Source: Antilocapra americana (lineage: Eukaryota > Chordata > Mammalia > Artiodactyla > Antilocapridae). Taken from it: DNA of 64,000 nucleotides. The stretch spans positions 1,749,821 to 1,813,820 of the forward strand of contig ML664161.1 of the NCBI GenBank assembly GCA_007570785.1, given 5' to 3'. The notes below the pieces were generated by a model that was not told where the DNA came from, did not search any database, and saw nothing but the letters and a program-made list of their open reading frames with translations. Shown in pieces: positions 1-9,529 of the stretch (positions within the stretch are counted from its first letter, which is position 1; every line of letters starts with the position of its first letter). The position numbers were made by a program, and so were the translations under genes.

Positions 1-424
1 CTTTTACAAGGTTAGTTACTAAGAGAATCAGAATTTGTCCAATATCTATCTGAATCTTTATTTTTCAGTCAGCACTTACATTTTCTTTGTGATTTCTTTA
101 GATATACAACATTAAACAACATATTATAATGCAAACAGAGTCAGTGATAATGATTTCTCCTAATGGACAATCTAACGAAGGTAGTATGGAAATACAACTC
201 TAATTGTACTCTTGTCTTGGAGATTAGAGGATGTATGTGGGGCTTTTATGTATTGAAGGTCAAGGGGAAAAGGCCAAACCAAGTATATTCTCAAATAAGT
301 AAAACTGGATTTTATGCTTTTAGGGAGACATTCTCCCAAAGTCTGATCCTTTGACCACTAGTAATCAAGGCCTCCTGCCAAGCCCTCTAGCTGCACCACT
401 GAATTAGGATTCCCTTCTTACATT
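1..424. other. Unassigned AT-rich DNA
   Basis: I see no gene or repeat I can name here. A 63-codon open frame at 163-354 has no recognisable motif and is of a length expected by chance. Confidence 0.5.
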
Positions 425-475
425 TACCTAATATCTTATGAAAAAGCTGGAAAGAACTTTTCAGCCAACCCAATA
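425..475. mobile_element. Mariner MITE remnant (one terminal half)
   Basis: The stretch ending CAGCCAACCCAATAT matches the terminal inverted repeat of the short Tc1/mariner-type elements of ruminants (ends of the form TTGGCCAACCCAATA), preceded by the typical internal TAACATCTTATGGAAAAA-like centre in degraded form. Only about half the element remains. A second relic of the same type is at 60480-60570. Confidence 0.6.
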
Positions 476-800
476 TCTTCTCCCTCTATTTGTATGAGCA
501 ATCCACCACAGGTGTTATTTTAAATTTTTGTGAGGCTTATTTAATGCCACAGCCCAGTGAATTTATTTGCATGCTTAATATGGAGAAATTCTCTTTAAAA
601 AATTAAGGTCTTTAATAATGTGGTTTGAGTATAAGAAGGGGATGTTTGGGGCATGGGCTGTTTTATTTTAAATGTTGTAAATAATACCATTAGATAACTA
701 CCTATTCTTTATATACAGTTCTGATTAGGAGGGGGAAGTGTATGTCAATTGATATTTTCTTGTTTTATTAAAGTCCCTACTTTTTCATTTGTTGTATTTG
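476..800. other. Unassigned flank beyond the ERV 3' end
   Basis: The missing remainder of the retroviral 3' LTR would be expected here, but after the first ~18 bases the sequence no longer follows the 5' LTR. No other feature is recognised. Confidence 0.4.
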
Positions 801-818
801 TTTTCTAACTACCTAACA
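801..818 (-). repeat. Truncated 3' LTR stub of the ERV
   Basis: On the minus strand the 18 bases starting TGTTAGGTA follow the polypurine tract directly and match the start of the 5' LTR at 5142 in about 16 of 18 positions. Similarity then stops, so the 3' LTR is truncated or was replaced. This stub defines the end of the internal region. Confidence 0.65.
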
Positions 819-830
819 TTCCCCCCTCAA
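819..830 (-). other. Retroviral polypurine tract
   Basis: Minus-strand TTGAGGGGGGAA lies immediately before the TG that opens the 3' LTR stub. This is the expected place and composition for the plus-strand-DNA primer of a retrovirus. Confidence 0.7.
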
Positions 831-929
831 GAGATGGGAGGGCCAATTCTTTGGGAATAAGGACATTGATATCTTTCTGGCTACTTGCTGCTGAACTGGG
901 ATGGTGAGGGGCATTGGGCCTCTCCCTCT

Positions 930-1200
930 TGCTAGTCTCAGGCCTCACAGCCTTTGTAGCAGTGTCCATCTAAGGGTGAGAGATATTTTCCGTGGTCGGC
1001 TGTAGTTTTATATATCCTTGTTGAACTGGCAGTGCATGTTGTAGCTTGTTGACCTAGGCAGAGACAGAACAGGTTAGACAATTGATAATACATGGAACAA
1101 TCATAAGCAGCATCAATATGTTATAACAAGGACTAGTAGGGGTATTAGCCAGCTCTGTATTTCCATCACCAGGATGGCTCAAATCCCTCCTTTTGGAACC
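930..1200 (-). pseudogene. ERV envelope transmembrane C-terminal relic
   Basis: One minus-strand frame shows a hydrophobic run followed by the pattern PCIINCLTC and, after a stop, a KLQHA...VQQGY..LQP tail. This resembles the membrane anchor and short cytoplasmic tail of gammaretroviral TM proteins. No surface subunit or fusion peptide is seen. It carries an in-frame stop and cannot make a functional envelope. It sits directly between the RNase H relic and the polypurine tract. Confidence 0.6.
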
Positions 1201-1303
1201 ACCCATATGATCTTCTTGAAAGCCCTCATTTTAAGAGACTCACCTTCAGTATATAATGGAGTTTCTGGCAACTTAGTCTGTGGAATTAAAGTGGCCACCC
1301 ATA

Positions 1304-2030
1304 TTAAGTCATTGTTCTGTAATGCTGCTCTCTTAGCTGCCTGATTGGCTGCTTGGTCCCCTCATGCCACTTCCATGCTCCCTTTTTGGTGTCCTTTACA
1401 GTGTGAGACTGAAACCTCAGCAAGCAGATGGACTGCCTCCAGGAGTCTAAGGATTTGATCACCATATTTGATTGGGGATCCATGGGTGGTCTGGTGGCCT
1501 CATTCTCTCCAAATAGCAGCCTGTGCATACAGCACCAGAAAGGCATACTTGGAGTCAGTGTAAAAGGCTACTCCTTTTCCTTTTCCCAGCTCTAAAGCTC
1601 AAGTCAGGGCTATGAGCTCAGCTAATTGGGTTGAAGTACCTGATGTCAAAGGTTTAGGCTCTATGTTCTCGAAATTGGAGACTACTGCATATCTGGCTCT
1701 TCTTTTCCCATCTAAGACAAAGCTGCTTCCATCAGTGTAACAGATTTCCTCAGGATTGGTCAGAAAATCTTTAGACAATCCCTCTCAGAGTTTTGTCCAG
1801 TGGTCCAAGGTGTCTAGGCAAGAGTGAAAGGGGAGAGAGCCCTTGGTGGTAGGCAGGAGGGTGGCTGGGTTAAGAACCTCACAAGGGGATATAGTCAGGC
1901 CTGGATTTTCCATCAGCACTTCTTGATATCTGAGGATCCTTTGAGCAGACATCCATAAATGACCTCTCCCATTCAGGAGTTGTTTCATTTGGTGACTGGT
2001 AAAAATAGTTTGCATCCAAAACAATTTTAA
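1304..2030 (-). pseudogene. ERV pol relic: connection domain and RNase H
   Basis: Two open minus-strand stretches (2024-1785 and 1546-1304) and linking frames show the connection-domain motif LNPATLLP (1851-1874) followed by the RNase H start CYTDGSSF (around 1719-1743), whose Asp is the first catalytic carboxylate of RNase H. Further downstream is a recognisable ENEATRPP stretch. Frameshifts and stops break the reading. The polymerase core that should precede it is missing, so this is a deleted, inactive pol gene. Confidence 0.85.
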
Positions 2031-2129
2031 AGCATTTTCTATCAGGATTTCAATAGCTGCAATCTTTCCAAGGCAGGGATAAATCTCTTCCCAAAAAGGG
2101 AGTAGGATACTCAGAGGTCACCAGAAACT

Positions 2130-2472
2130 GGTGGGAAAATATTTGTCCTTCCCAGCAACAAAGTGCTCAGGTGAATCTTTTTGTAGTTGTTTCTCCTGTA
2201 GCACCCCAAATGGAACAAGTTTTGGAGGAGAAGCCTCTGGATTAGGAGGTCAGGACACACTAGGTACCCCTGTGTCAACCAAGAAATTCCTGGACCTACC
2301 TGCGCCATCCAGTTGCACCCTTGGCTCCAGCCCCGTGATGGTTATCTGTGACAGGTGGGCTGGCTGGAGTGGGCCACTTCAGGCCTTTTGAACCATCATG
2401 AGGGAAAGCTTGGCATTTGACCTTGAGACTCCTGGGTTCCAAGGGCAGAGTGCTGCCCAAAGTCCCAAATCT
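2130..2472 (-). pseudogene. ERV gag-pro junction and protease relic
   Basis: Minus-strand translation contains FLVDTG, with the aspartic-protease active-site triad D-T-G encoded at 2276-2268. It is preceded by a nucleocapsid/protease-linker-like segment within the open frame 2532-2296, whose first ~20 codons belong to the BovB insertion. A stop lies just upstream of the DTG and more follow. The relic joins directly to BovB sequence at ~2473, so gag upstream has been lost. Confidence 0.75.
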
Positions 2473-2627
2473 AGTGGATGTTGGCAATTTGATCTCTGGT
2501 TCTTTTGCCTTTTCTAAAACCAGCTTGAACATCTGAAAGTTTACAGTTCACGTATTGCTGAAGCCTGGCTTGGAGACTTTGAGCATTTACTAGCGTGTGA
2601 GATGAGTGCAATTGTGTGGTAGTTTGA

Positions 2628-2972
2628 TCATTCTTTGGTATTGTGTTTCATTGGGATTGGAATGAAAACTGACCTTTTCCAGTTCTGTGGCCATTGCTGA
2701 GTTTTCCAACTTTGCTGGCATATTGAGTGTAGCACTTTCACAGCATCATCTTTCAGAATTTGAAATAGCTCAACTGGAATTCCATCACCTCCACTAGCTT
2801 TGTTTGTAGTGATGCTTCCTAAGGCCCACTTGACTTCACATTTCAGGATATCTGGCTCTAGGTGAGTGATCAAACCATCGTGATTATCTGAGTTGTGAAG
2901 ATCTTTTTTGTACAATTCTTCTGTGTATTCTTGCCACCTCTTCTTAATATCTTCTGCTTCTGTTAGGTCCAT
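2628..2972 (-). pseudogene. BovB reverse transcriptase N-terminal fragment
   Basis: A 114-codon open stretch of the RTE-clade ORF2 covers the segment just before and into the RT fingers. Recognisable blocks are DIKKRWQEYTEELYKKD, EPDILKCEVKWALGSI and WKRSVFIPIP. It lacks the catalytic motifs A and C. It is a fossil frame within the BovB at 2473-3810, with no own promoter or start signal. Confidence 0.85.
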
Positions 2973-3340
2973 ACCTTGTCAGTCCTTTATTGAGCCCATC
3001 TTTGCATGAAATGTTCCCTTGGTATCTCTAATTTTCTTGAAGAGATCTCTAGTCTTTCCCATTCTGTTGTTTTCCTCTGTTTCTTTGCATTGATTCCTGG
3101 GGATGGCTTTCTTAGCTCTCCTTGCTATTCTTTTGAACTCTGCATTCAAATGGGAATATCTTTCCTTTTCTCCTTTGCTTTTGTCTTCTCTTCTTTTCAC
3201 AGCTATTTTTAAGGCCTCCTCAGACAGCCATTTTGCTTTTTGCAGTTCTTTTCCATGAGGGTTGTCTTAAATCCTGTATCTTGTACAATGTCACAAACCT
3301 CCATCCATAGTTCATGAGGCACTCTGTCTATCAGATTTAG

Positions 3341-3700
3341 TCACTTAAATAGATTTCTCACTTCCACTGTATAGTCATAAGGGATTTGATTTAGGTCATA
3401 CCTGAATGGTCTAGTGGTTTTCCCTACTTTCTCCAATTTAAGTCTGAATTTGGCAATAAGAAGTTCATGATTCGAGCCACAGTCAGCTCCTGGTCTTGTT
3501 TTTGCTGACTGTATAGAGCTTCTCCTTCTTTGGCTGCAAAGAATAGAATCAATCTGATTTCGGTGTTGACCATCTGGTGATGACCATGTGTAGAGTCTTC
3601 TCTTGTGCTGTTGGAAGAGGGTGTTTGCTATGACCAGTGTATTCTCTTGGCAAAACTCTATTAGCTTTTGTCCAGCTATCATTCTGTACTCCAAGACCAA
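3341..3700 (-). pseudogene. BovB endonuclease C-terminal fragment
   Basis: A 119-codon frame covers the second half of the RTE-type endonuclease: ENTLVIANTLFQQ, YTWSSPDGQHRNQIDSILC and the SNHELL segment. In the family this domain nicks target DNA. The consensus SDH catalytic histidine block reads as SNH here, which would be disabling. The upstream half of the domain is absent. Confidence 0.8.
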
Positions 3701-3822
3701 ATTTGCCTGTTACTCCAGGTGTTTCCGGACTTCCTACTTTTGCATTCCAATCCCTTATAATGAAAAGGACGTGGTTTTTGTGTGTTAGTTCTAAAAGATC
3801 TTGTAGGTCAAAAGATGAGGAG

Positions 3823-4235
3823 TGTCAGGTTCTTCAATGGTTGGGATGATCTTCCCCCTCATTTGCATATGAATTCACCCAGCTTTCGAAAACTAGTCAC
3901 ACCACATTCCATGGTGCCAGCACTTGCCCTCTGTTATGGCTCACACCCTGCAGAGTGTGCTTCTCTCCAAATCTGAACAAATCCACCTCTGACCTATCTC
4001 TGTGTCTCTAACTGAATTTTTGCAGTGAGACATCAGAGCCTGAGCTTCATGAGGTCCTGAAGCCAGGCATATTGGATTTTGGATGGGCTCAAGTCTCGGG
4101 AGAGAGGAGCTGGAGGATGGGAGGAAAAGCAGTGGGAAAAAAGTGCTAAGGAATCCCCTTCATAACCAGCTGAAAAATCTGCTAAATACCTGACCTGTGC
4201 TCACAGTTTTCATTGGCCTGATTCTTGGCACAAAG
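3823..4235 (+). repeat. LTR-like sequence of uncertain family
   Basis: Starting at TGTCAGG (3823), the segment carries an octamer ATTTGCAT (3861-3868) and a run resembling bovine ERV LTR U3/R/U5 sequence, with CCTGAAGCCAGGCA and GGGCTCAAGTCTC near its far end. It would lie in the opposite orientation to the surrounding ERV. I cannot prove LTR edges or a duplication. It could instead be internal sequence of the host ERV. Confidence 0.35.
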
Positions 4236-4690
4236 ATTAAGGACAGAAGAACCCCCACTGGCTTGGGTAACAGCTACTTGGGCTCAGCAGATAATGGAGC
4301 CTTTGCGATATCCTGAGGAGTAGCCTCTCCAGTCCTTCAATTGCACCCACTGTGGCTCGCCTTTTCGTGGGAAGTTCAAGGAAATAAGAAACGAGAGACT
4401 GTAAAAGAATTAAGATTTTGTTAAGCATATGTCCCTCCAGCCATAGGAGCAAGGACCTCCTACCTTAACCAGAGGTCTTCTGGAATCTGAGACTTAACTG
4501 CGTGAACTTTCTGCTGAGTTCATTTTTCGTTGTCCCAGTTTCCAGCATGCGGGACTTCTTGTCAATTCCCCTGCGCTGGATTTTCTTCGCCATCAGCTTC
4601 CACCACGGGAGTTTTCGCCTCGTTGGGCTCCTGCTGTCGCTTGGCCTCCTCCTTGAGGGGACTGTGCTGAGTTTCTTTCAGATGGGTTAA
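4236..4690 (-). other. ERV untranslated leader, no gag recognised
   Basis: This stretch lies between the primer-binding site and the LTR-like block, where the leader and the start of gag are expected. Minus-strand AAGGTAGGA near 4462 fits a splice-donor pattern. A 71-codon open frame (4452-4237) has no gag motif. I therefore call it leader by position only. Confidence 0.5.
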
Positions 4691-4708
4691 ATCGGAGTCA
4701 CGGCACAA
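4691..4708 (-). other. Retroviral primer-binding site, tRNA-His-like
   Basis: Minus-strand TTGTGCCGTGACTCCGAT lies four bases after the LTR end. It matches the complement of the tRNA-His 3' end (TGGTGCCGTGACTCGGAT) at 16 of 18 positions. A His primer is characteristic of HERV-H-like class I elements in other mammals. Confidence 0.75.
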
Positions 4709-4712
4709 TAAA

Positions 4713-4877
4713 TGTCAGGGGAGTGTATAATTTCCTGGTTTCTGTCTCATCACAACAAAAATTTGAAGCGACGGACCAGTGTTACAGCTCCATGTTACAG
4801 CTCAGTTTTATTTAGAAAATAAAAGAAAATATATCCTCAAGGCATGAGGGCATGCCAACATAAAAGACGTGAATAAA

Positions 4878-4923
<46 letters not shown>

Positions 4924-5142
4924 TGACCCCTGGTCCTTTGGCTCCTCTTTTCACATGCTTTTTCTTTTGCCCCTGGGTCTGCCCTATGTAAACTGGGCTA
5001 GCTAGGAATGCTGTTTGTTCTACCTGAGGTCCTCACTCTGGTCCTCAGACCTTTCTTTGTTCTATTTTTGTGGGCTTTTCCATTCCTTGTCTTTTAGCCA
5101 CCACCATTCTGGACTCCTTTTTCCTATTCTAATTACCTAACA
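4713..5142 (-). repeat. 5' LTR of the class I ERV
   Basis: About 430 bp bounded on the minus strand by TGTTAGG and TGACA, giving the canonical TG...CA ends. It contains an (AG)n expansion in U3/R and an AATAAA polyadenylation signal (4807-4812) upstream of the presumed U5. The PBS follows on the 3' side. On its outer side it abuts the middle of a plus-strand BovB at 5143. Confidence 0.8.
4878..4923. repeat. (GA)n microsatellite inside the LTR
   Basis: A GA repeat of about 45 bp with one interruption (GAAAGA). It expands a purine-rich part of the LTR; the LTR strand reads (TC)n. Confidence 0.95.
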
Positions 5143-6688
5143 GAATGATCACTAACCTAGAGCAAGACATCCTGGAATGTGAAGTCAAGTAGGCCTTAGG
5201 AAGCATCACTACAAACAGAGCTAGTGGAGGAATTCCACTTGAGCTATTTCAAAGCCTGAAGGATGATGCTGTTACAGTGCTTCACTCATATGCCAGCAAA
5301 TTTGAAAAACTCAGCAGTGGCCACACGACTGGAAAAGGTCAGTTTTTATTCCAATCCCAAGGAAAGGCAATGCCAAAGAATACTCAAACTACCATACAAT
5401 TGCACTCACTTCACATGCTAGTAAAGTAATGCTCAAAATTCTCCAAGCCAGGCTTCAATAGTATGTGAACCACAACCTTCCAGATGTTCAAGCTGGATTT
5501 AGAAAAGGCAGAGGAACCAAAGATCAAATTGCCAACATCCCCTGGATCATCAGAAAAGCAAGAGAGTTCCAGAAAAACATCTATTTCTGCTTTATTGACT
5601 ATATCAAAGCCTTTGACTGTGTGGATCACAATAAACTGTGGAAAATTCTTAAAGAGATGGAATACCAGACCACCTTACCTGCCTGCTGAGAAATCTGTAT
5701 GCAGGTCAGGAAGCAACAATTAGAAATGGATATGGAATAACAGACTGGTTTCAAATAGGGAAAAGAGTATAACAAGGCTGTATATTGTCACCCTACTTAT
5801 TTAACTTATATGCAGAGTACATCAAGAGAAACGATAGGCTGGATGAAGTATAAGCTGGAATCAAGATTGCCAGGAGAAATATCAATAACCTCAGATATGC
5901 AGATGACACCACCCTTACGGCAGAAAGTAAAGAAGAACTAAAGAGTCTCTTGATGAAAGTGAAAGAGGAGAGTGAAATAAGTTGGCTTAAAGCTCAACAC
6001 TCAGAAAACTAAGATCATGGCATCTGGTCCCATCACTTCATAGCAAGTAAATGGGGAAACAGTAATAGATTTTATTTTGGGGGGCTCCAAAATCACTGCA
6101 GATGGTGACTGCAGCCATGAAATTAAAAGACGCCTACTCCTTGGAAGAAAAATTATGACCAACCTTGATGGCATATTACAAAGCAGAGACATTACTTTGC
6201 CAACAAATGTCCGTCTAGTCAAGGCTATGGTTTTTCCAGTAGTCATGTATGGATGTGAGAGTTGGACTATAAAGAAAGCTGAGCACTGAAGAATTGATGC
6301 TTTTGAACTGTGGTGTTGGAGAAGATTCTTGAGAGTCCCTTGCTGAGACTGCTGGGAGTCTCCATGAGACTGTAAGAAAATCCAACCAGTCCATCCTAAG
6401 GATGTCAGTCTGGAATATTCATTGGAAGGACTGATGTTGAAGCTGAAGCTCCAATACTTAGGCCACATGATGTGAAGAACTGCTTCATGTGAAAAGACTC
6501 TGATGCTGGGAAAGATTGAAAGCAGGAGGAGAAGGGGATGACAGAGGGTGAGATGGTGGGATGGCATCATCGACTCAATAGACATGAATGAATAAACTCC
6601 AAATGTTGGTGATGGACAGGGAGGCCTGGTGTGCTCAGTCCATGGGATCATAAAGAGTCAGACATGACTAAACGATTGAACTGAACTG
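5143..6688 (+). mobile_element. BovB LINE 3' half
   Basis: From the GATCACT..ACCTAGAGC region through the RT to the terminal ACTGAACTG. Readable blocks include FRKGRGTKDQIAN and AFDCVDHNKLW (RT motif A, in the frame 5465-5689) and an intact RYADD codon run (about 5892-5906). The RQGCILSP block is interrupted: the consensus CGT codon position reads TAA before CAAGG (about 5770). It begins exactly where the ERV LTR ends, so either the ERV inserted into this BovB and the other flank was lost, or the BovB is simply 5'-truncated there. No intact ORF remains. Confidence 0.95.
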
Positions 6689-6766
6689 TAGCATACTTGT
6701 TATGGCTTTCAGCTGAATTCAATTGATTTTCTTCTGGCCCCTGAATTACATACAACACATATATGC

Positions 6767-6950
6767 TCAGCCCAGGTGGCTCAGCAGTAAATAATTCACC
6801 TGCCAGTGCAGGAAAAGCAGGTTCTAGCCCTAAGCCAGTAAGATTCCTTGGAGTAGAAAATGGCAACATACTGTAGTATTCTTGCCTGGAAAATTCTATG
6901 GACAGAGGGCTACAGTCCATGGAGTCACAGTCAGACACAACTCAGCAGGC
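6767..6950 (+). mobile_element. Bov-tA SINE
   Basis: tRNA-derived head (CCCAGGTGGCTCAGCAGTAAA) and a body ending CAGTCAGACACAACTCAGCAGG. Diverged. Near-repeats at both edges (CACATATATG and CACATACATATG) suggest an imperfect target-site duplication. Confidence 0.88.
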
Positions 6951-7491
6951 ACATACATATGCACATATTGAGGAATTTTACTCTAGTGTTTCTATCACTT
7001 CCAAAATTAGTTCAATATATAATCTAGCTATAAACATGAGTATATATTTAAAAAGATGCTTTACTTTCTTTTTCTTGTTTTTGGTATAAGAATAATAGTA
7101 TGGTTCTTTTTTAATGTGAACATCTTCCATCTTCTTAGCACTAAATTGTTTAATGCCAAAAATGACTTATTAACTATAGTAGTCTTATGCATAGGATTTG
7201 CCTTTGCATCCGAAGCTCAAGCCATGGAAGAGCAAAGCTTAATACCTCTTTGACAATATATTTGAATGCTTGCACAGAGCATTTTAGTTTTGATCCTAAT
7301 TTAATGTAGATGTCCATGATATTAAATATGGATTAGTGTTCGAAAAATTGCTCTCAGGCATAAGATAAATTCTACTTTAGAAAAAAATTAGTAAAGTAGT
7401 ACTCTTAATCTCCATTACTATAATTAGTAAATCCTTTTATTATAAAACTTTAAAATACAGTTATAAATTAATTTGCAGTTATAAATAATAG
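6951..7491. other. Unassigned AT-rich DNA
   Basis: No gene or recognised repeat. Short open frames at 6898-7089 and 7056-7253 are low-complexity and unconvincing. Confidence 0.5.
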
Positions 7492-7505
7492 CATATATAA
7501 TTGTG

Positions 7506-7725
7506 GCTTCCCTGGTGGCTCAGAGGTTAAAGCATCTGCCTTCAATGAGGGAGACCCGGGTTCGATCCCTCGGTTTGATCCCTGGATCGGGAAGACCCCC
7601 TGGTGAAGGATATGGCAACCCACTCCAGTATTCTTGCCTGGAGAATCCCATGGAGGCACCTGGTAGGCTACAGTCCACGGGGTCGCCAAGAGTCGGACAC
7701 GACTGAGCGACTTCACTTTCACTTT
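7506..7725 (+). mobile_element. Bov-tA2 SINE, intact-looking, with a 14-bp target-site duplication
   Basis: A full tRNA-Glu-like head (GCTTCCCTGGTGGCTCAG) and BovA body end in CGACTTCACTTTCACTTTC. CATATATAATTGTG at 7492-7505 is repeated perfectly at 7726-7739, which fixes the insertion edges. Low divergence and the perfect duplication suggest a young insertion. The head carries two consecutive B-box-like motifs (see the separate entry). Confidence 0.96.
7559..7582 (+). promoter_or_regulatory. Duplicated RNA polymerase III B box in the SINE
   Basis: GGTTCGATCCC at 7559-7569 matches the GGTTCGANNCC B box exactly. A second near-copy, GGTTTGATCCC, follows at 7572-7582. The usual Bov-tA sequence has one such box followed by TGGGTCGGGAAG, so a ~13-bp internal duplication has occurred. 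Transcription is not shown. Confidence 0.7.
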
Positions 7726-7739
7726 CATATATAATTGTG

Positions 7740-9479
7740 AATCTTGTCGACAAATCCATTTGGTTTTATTGAATAAACTTTTCAAGTTTTATATACATTG
7801 ATTTTTATTTTCATGCTTTACTAGTATCCCTTTTTTTATGCAGGCACTTAATCAATAAAATTTACTTGTTTTGCTTGACAGATCAGGAAACATAATTTAA
7901 GCACTGTTTTAATTCTAATAAATGGATAGAAATTAATATTAAATCCCCTTAGTATTTTTAATCTGTTACTTTTCCTCAAATGACATTCAAGCTGTCTAAA
8001 ACTCTTATGAAACTTAACAGAGCAAGACCTAATGAGAATTATTCCCATTCACCTTTTAATTTCAATGTAACTTGGACAACTTGAGCTTCCTACATATTTA
8101 GCATTTAGTCTTAAACTTTTTTCATAATCCAAAACCCTTGATGTAAAGAAAGCAGTAACTTAAAATAAAAGTTTCCTCAATAAGTCAAAGTTTCTATACG
8201 GATCTTGAGAAGACCTGGTTTTATTTTATTTTGATATTTGCTGGAAGTTACTTTGTCAAAAAAGGGAATAGACATCTATTTTCATGCCTGGGTGCTCTGT
8301 TCTAGTGTGGGTGCTTCTCTGCCTTAAAGCACTGTTATTTAAACAGATAACCATCCCAGTCACTGACTGCCTGAGTTGTCAATCAAAGTTTACCTGAAAA
8401 ACCCCATTAATAGCATAATGTGAAAGTGCTGTTTTTAATGAAATATTACGATTGAGATTTTTTAACTTAAAGCCAAACACTGTCATACATGATGATCATG
8501 AACACTAATACTAACTTAACATTCTTTTGATTTAAAAAATATTCAGTATTATAAATGTTGCATTGCTTTCTAATTATGAACATGACAGACACCTGTCCCA
8601 TTACCCTTATGGCAAAAAATATAATGAGACATAAATTTTGAGTGTAAGGTTGTTACAGTGTGGAGATACGATTTGGAAGGACAGGATGCTATGGTACTCA
8701 ATGGGGCATCACCTCTCCCAAATGTAGGAGGTTAGTGAAGTTTGCCTCAAGAAAACTACATTCAATGGCAAGGTTTGAAGGATGATATGAGTCAGTTATA
8801 TGGGTATCTGTGGGAGGGAAATGTTTCTGTGGAGGGGAACTGTAGGAGGAGATTGTTAGTTTGTCATTTTTTCTTGTAGAAATCACAAAGTCTAAAAGCA
8901 TGGAGAGCAACCAGGAATGGAAACTCCCACAATTATAGTAAATGATTTATTAGGGCAATATTTGCTTCCTGTCTTCCAGCTTTTAACCTCTACTAGCTTA
9001 GAGGCCTCGGCACACAAAGGGAGAATGTATTTACTAGAAGACACAGTGATGATCCATGGAAATTCAAAATTTAAGACTACATCTGACCAATATCAAGCCC
9101 CTCCAGAACCAATAGTGCTTTACTTTGATGCTGGGAGGATTGATCCAGACTCTGAAGAGGCCTTTAGGCAATGGTGGCACAAATGAGTATATGTGGGATC
9201 CTCCAAAGTGGTTTCAACCACCAAGTTTCTTGAGGAAAATTAATGTCACACTATAATGATTCAATAATAGGACTTGCATACGTATGAATTATTCAGGACT
9301 AGGTCCCTGCTATACCTCATTTGAGGAATCTGAGATTTTACCTAAGGCAAAGGATGCATGAACTATGTGGTAAAGAAAAAAATCATTAATACTATCCACA
9401 ACCTCATGGCATGGTGCAGAAACAAGGCTTTTACTAGCTATTCATATTCTTCCATCTGTCATCTATCATCATTCTTTCT
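7740..9479. other. Unassigned DNA, no gene recognised
   Basis: Mostly AT-rich with no repeat I can name confidently. The part 8640-8900 has a composition like old L2 3' sequence but I cannot align it. It contains the 89-codon open frame listed separately. Confidence 0.45.
8917..9186 (+). other. Unidentified 89-codon open frame
   Basis: ATG-to-stop frame of 89 codons ending RIDPDSEEAFRQWWHK. It is less repetitive in composition than neighbouring chance frames and rich in acidic and Pro residues towards the end. I recognise no domain, there is no poly(A) or duplication marking a retrocopy, and no splice context was found. Most likely a chance frame; a fragment of an old retroelement or retrogene is possible. 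Confidence 0.15.
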
Positions 9480-9508
9480 TCTATCTATCTATCTCTATCT
9501 ATCTATCC
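9480..9508. repeat. (CTAT)n microsatellite
   Basis: Tandem CTAT units with one interruption (CTCTATCT), about 29 bp. Confidence 0.9.
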
Positions 9509-9529
9509 AAATTCTCATTTCTTTCTCTC

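Larger units (their letters stand above)
2473..3810 (-). mobile_element. BovB LINE fragment (endonuclease end to RT), lacking its 3' end
   Basis: Minus-strand reading gives the C-terminal half of the RTE-type apurinic-like endonuclease (open frame 3700-3341, with SILCSQ, NHELLIAKFRLK and RPFRYDLNQIP) and then the N-terminal RT region (2972-2628, with EAEDIKKRWQEYTEELYKKD and NKASGGDGIPVELFQ). It stops at the sequence encoding the RT1 block, without the remaining RT, the 3' region or a tail. LINE copies are normally 5'-truncated, so loss of the 3' half means a deletion or rearrangement followed insertion. No duplication was found at its edges. Confidence 0.93.
801..5142 (-). mobile_element. 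Degenerate class I (gammaretrovirus-like) endogenous retrovirus
   Basis: Read on the minus strand this is LTR (5142-4713), primer-binding site (4708-4691), leader (to ~4236), a block of other repeats (4235-2473), protease relic (~2472-2130), connection/RNase H relic (~2030-1304), envelope transmembrane-tail relic (~1200-930), polypurine tract (830-819) and a truncated 3' LTR (818-801). Gag is not recognisable. The RT polymerase core, integrase and most of env are absent, because only ~250 bp separate protease from connection domain and ~150 bp separate RNase H from the env tail. Frames are broken by many stops and shifts, so it is defective. The RNase H and LNPATLLP motifs, with the tRNA-His-like PBS, point to a class I ERV. 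The exact family name needs a repeat-library search. Confidence 0.85.

Noticed and set aside
1304..2030. Functional retroviral pol gene
   Set aside because: Only RNase H and connection pieces remain, with stops and shifts and without the polymerase core or integrase.
6001..6651. 216-codon minus-strand open frame, the longest in the window
   Set aside because: It is antisense to the BovB 3' region (the reverse strand of this region is open in several copies) and has no independent motif.
7513..7590. tRNA gene signals (A and B boxes) in Bov-tA heads
   Set aside because: The tRNA-like parts cannot fold into a complete cloverleaf and continue directly into the BovA body; they are SINE promoters, not tRNA genes.
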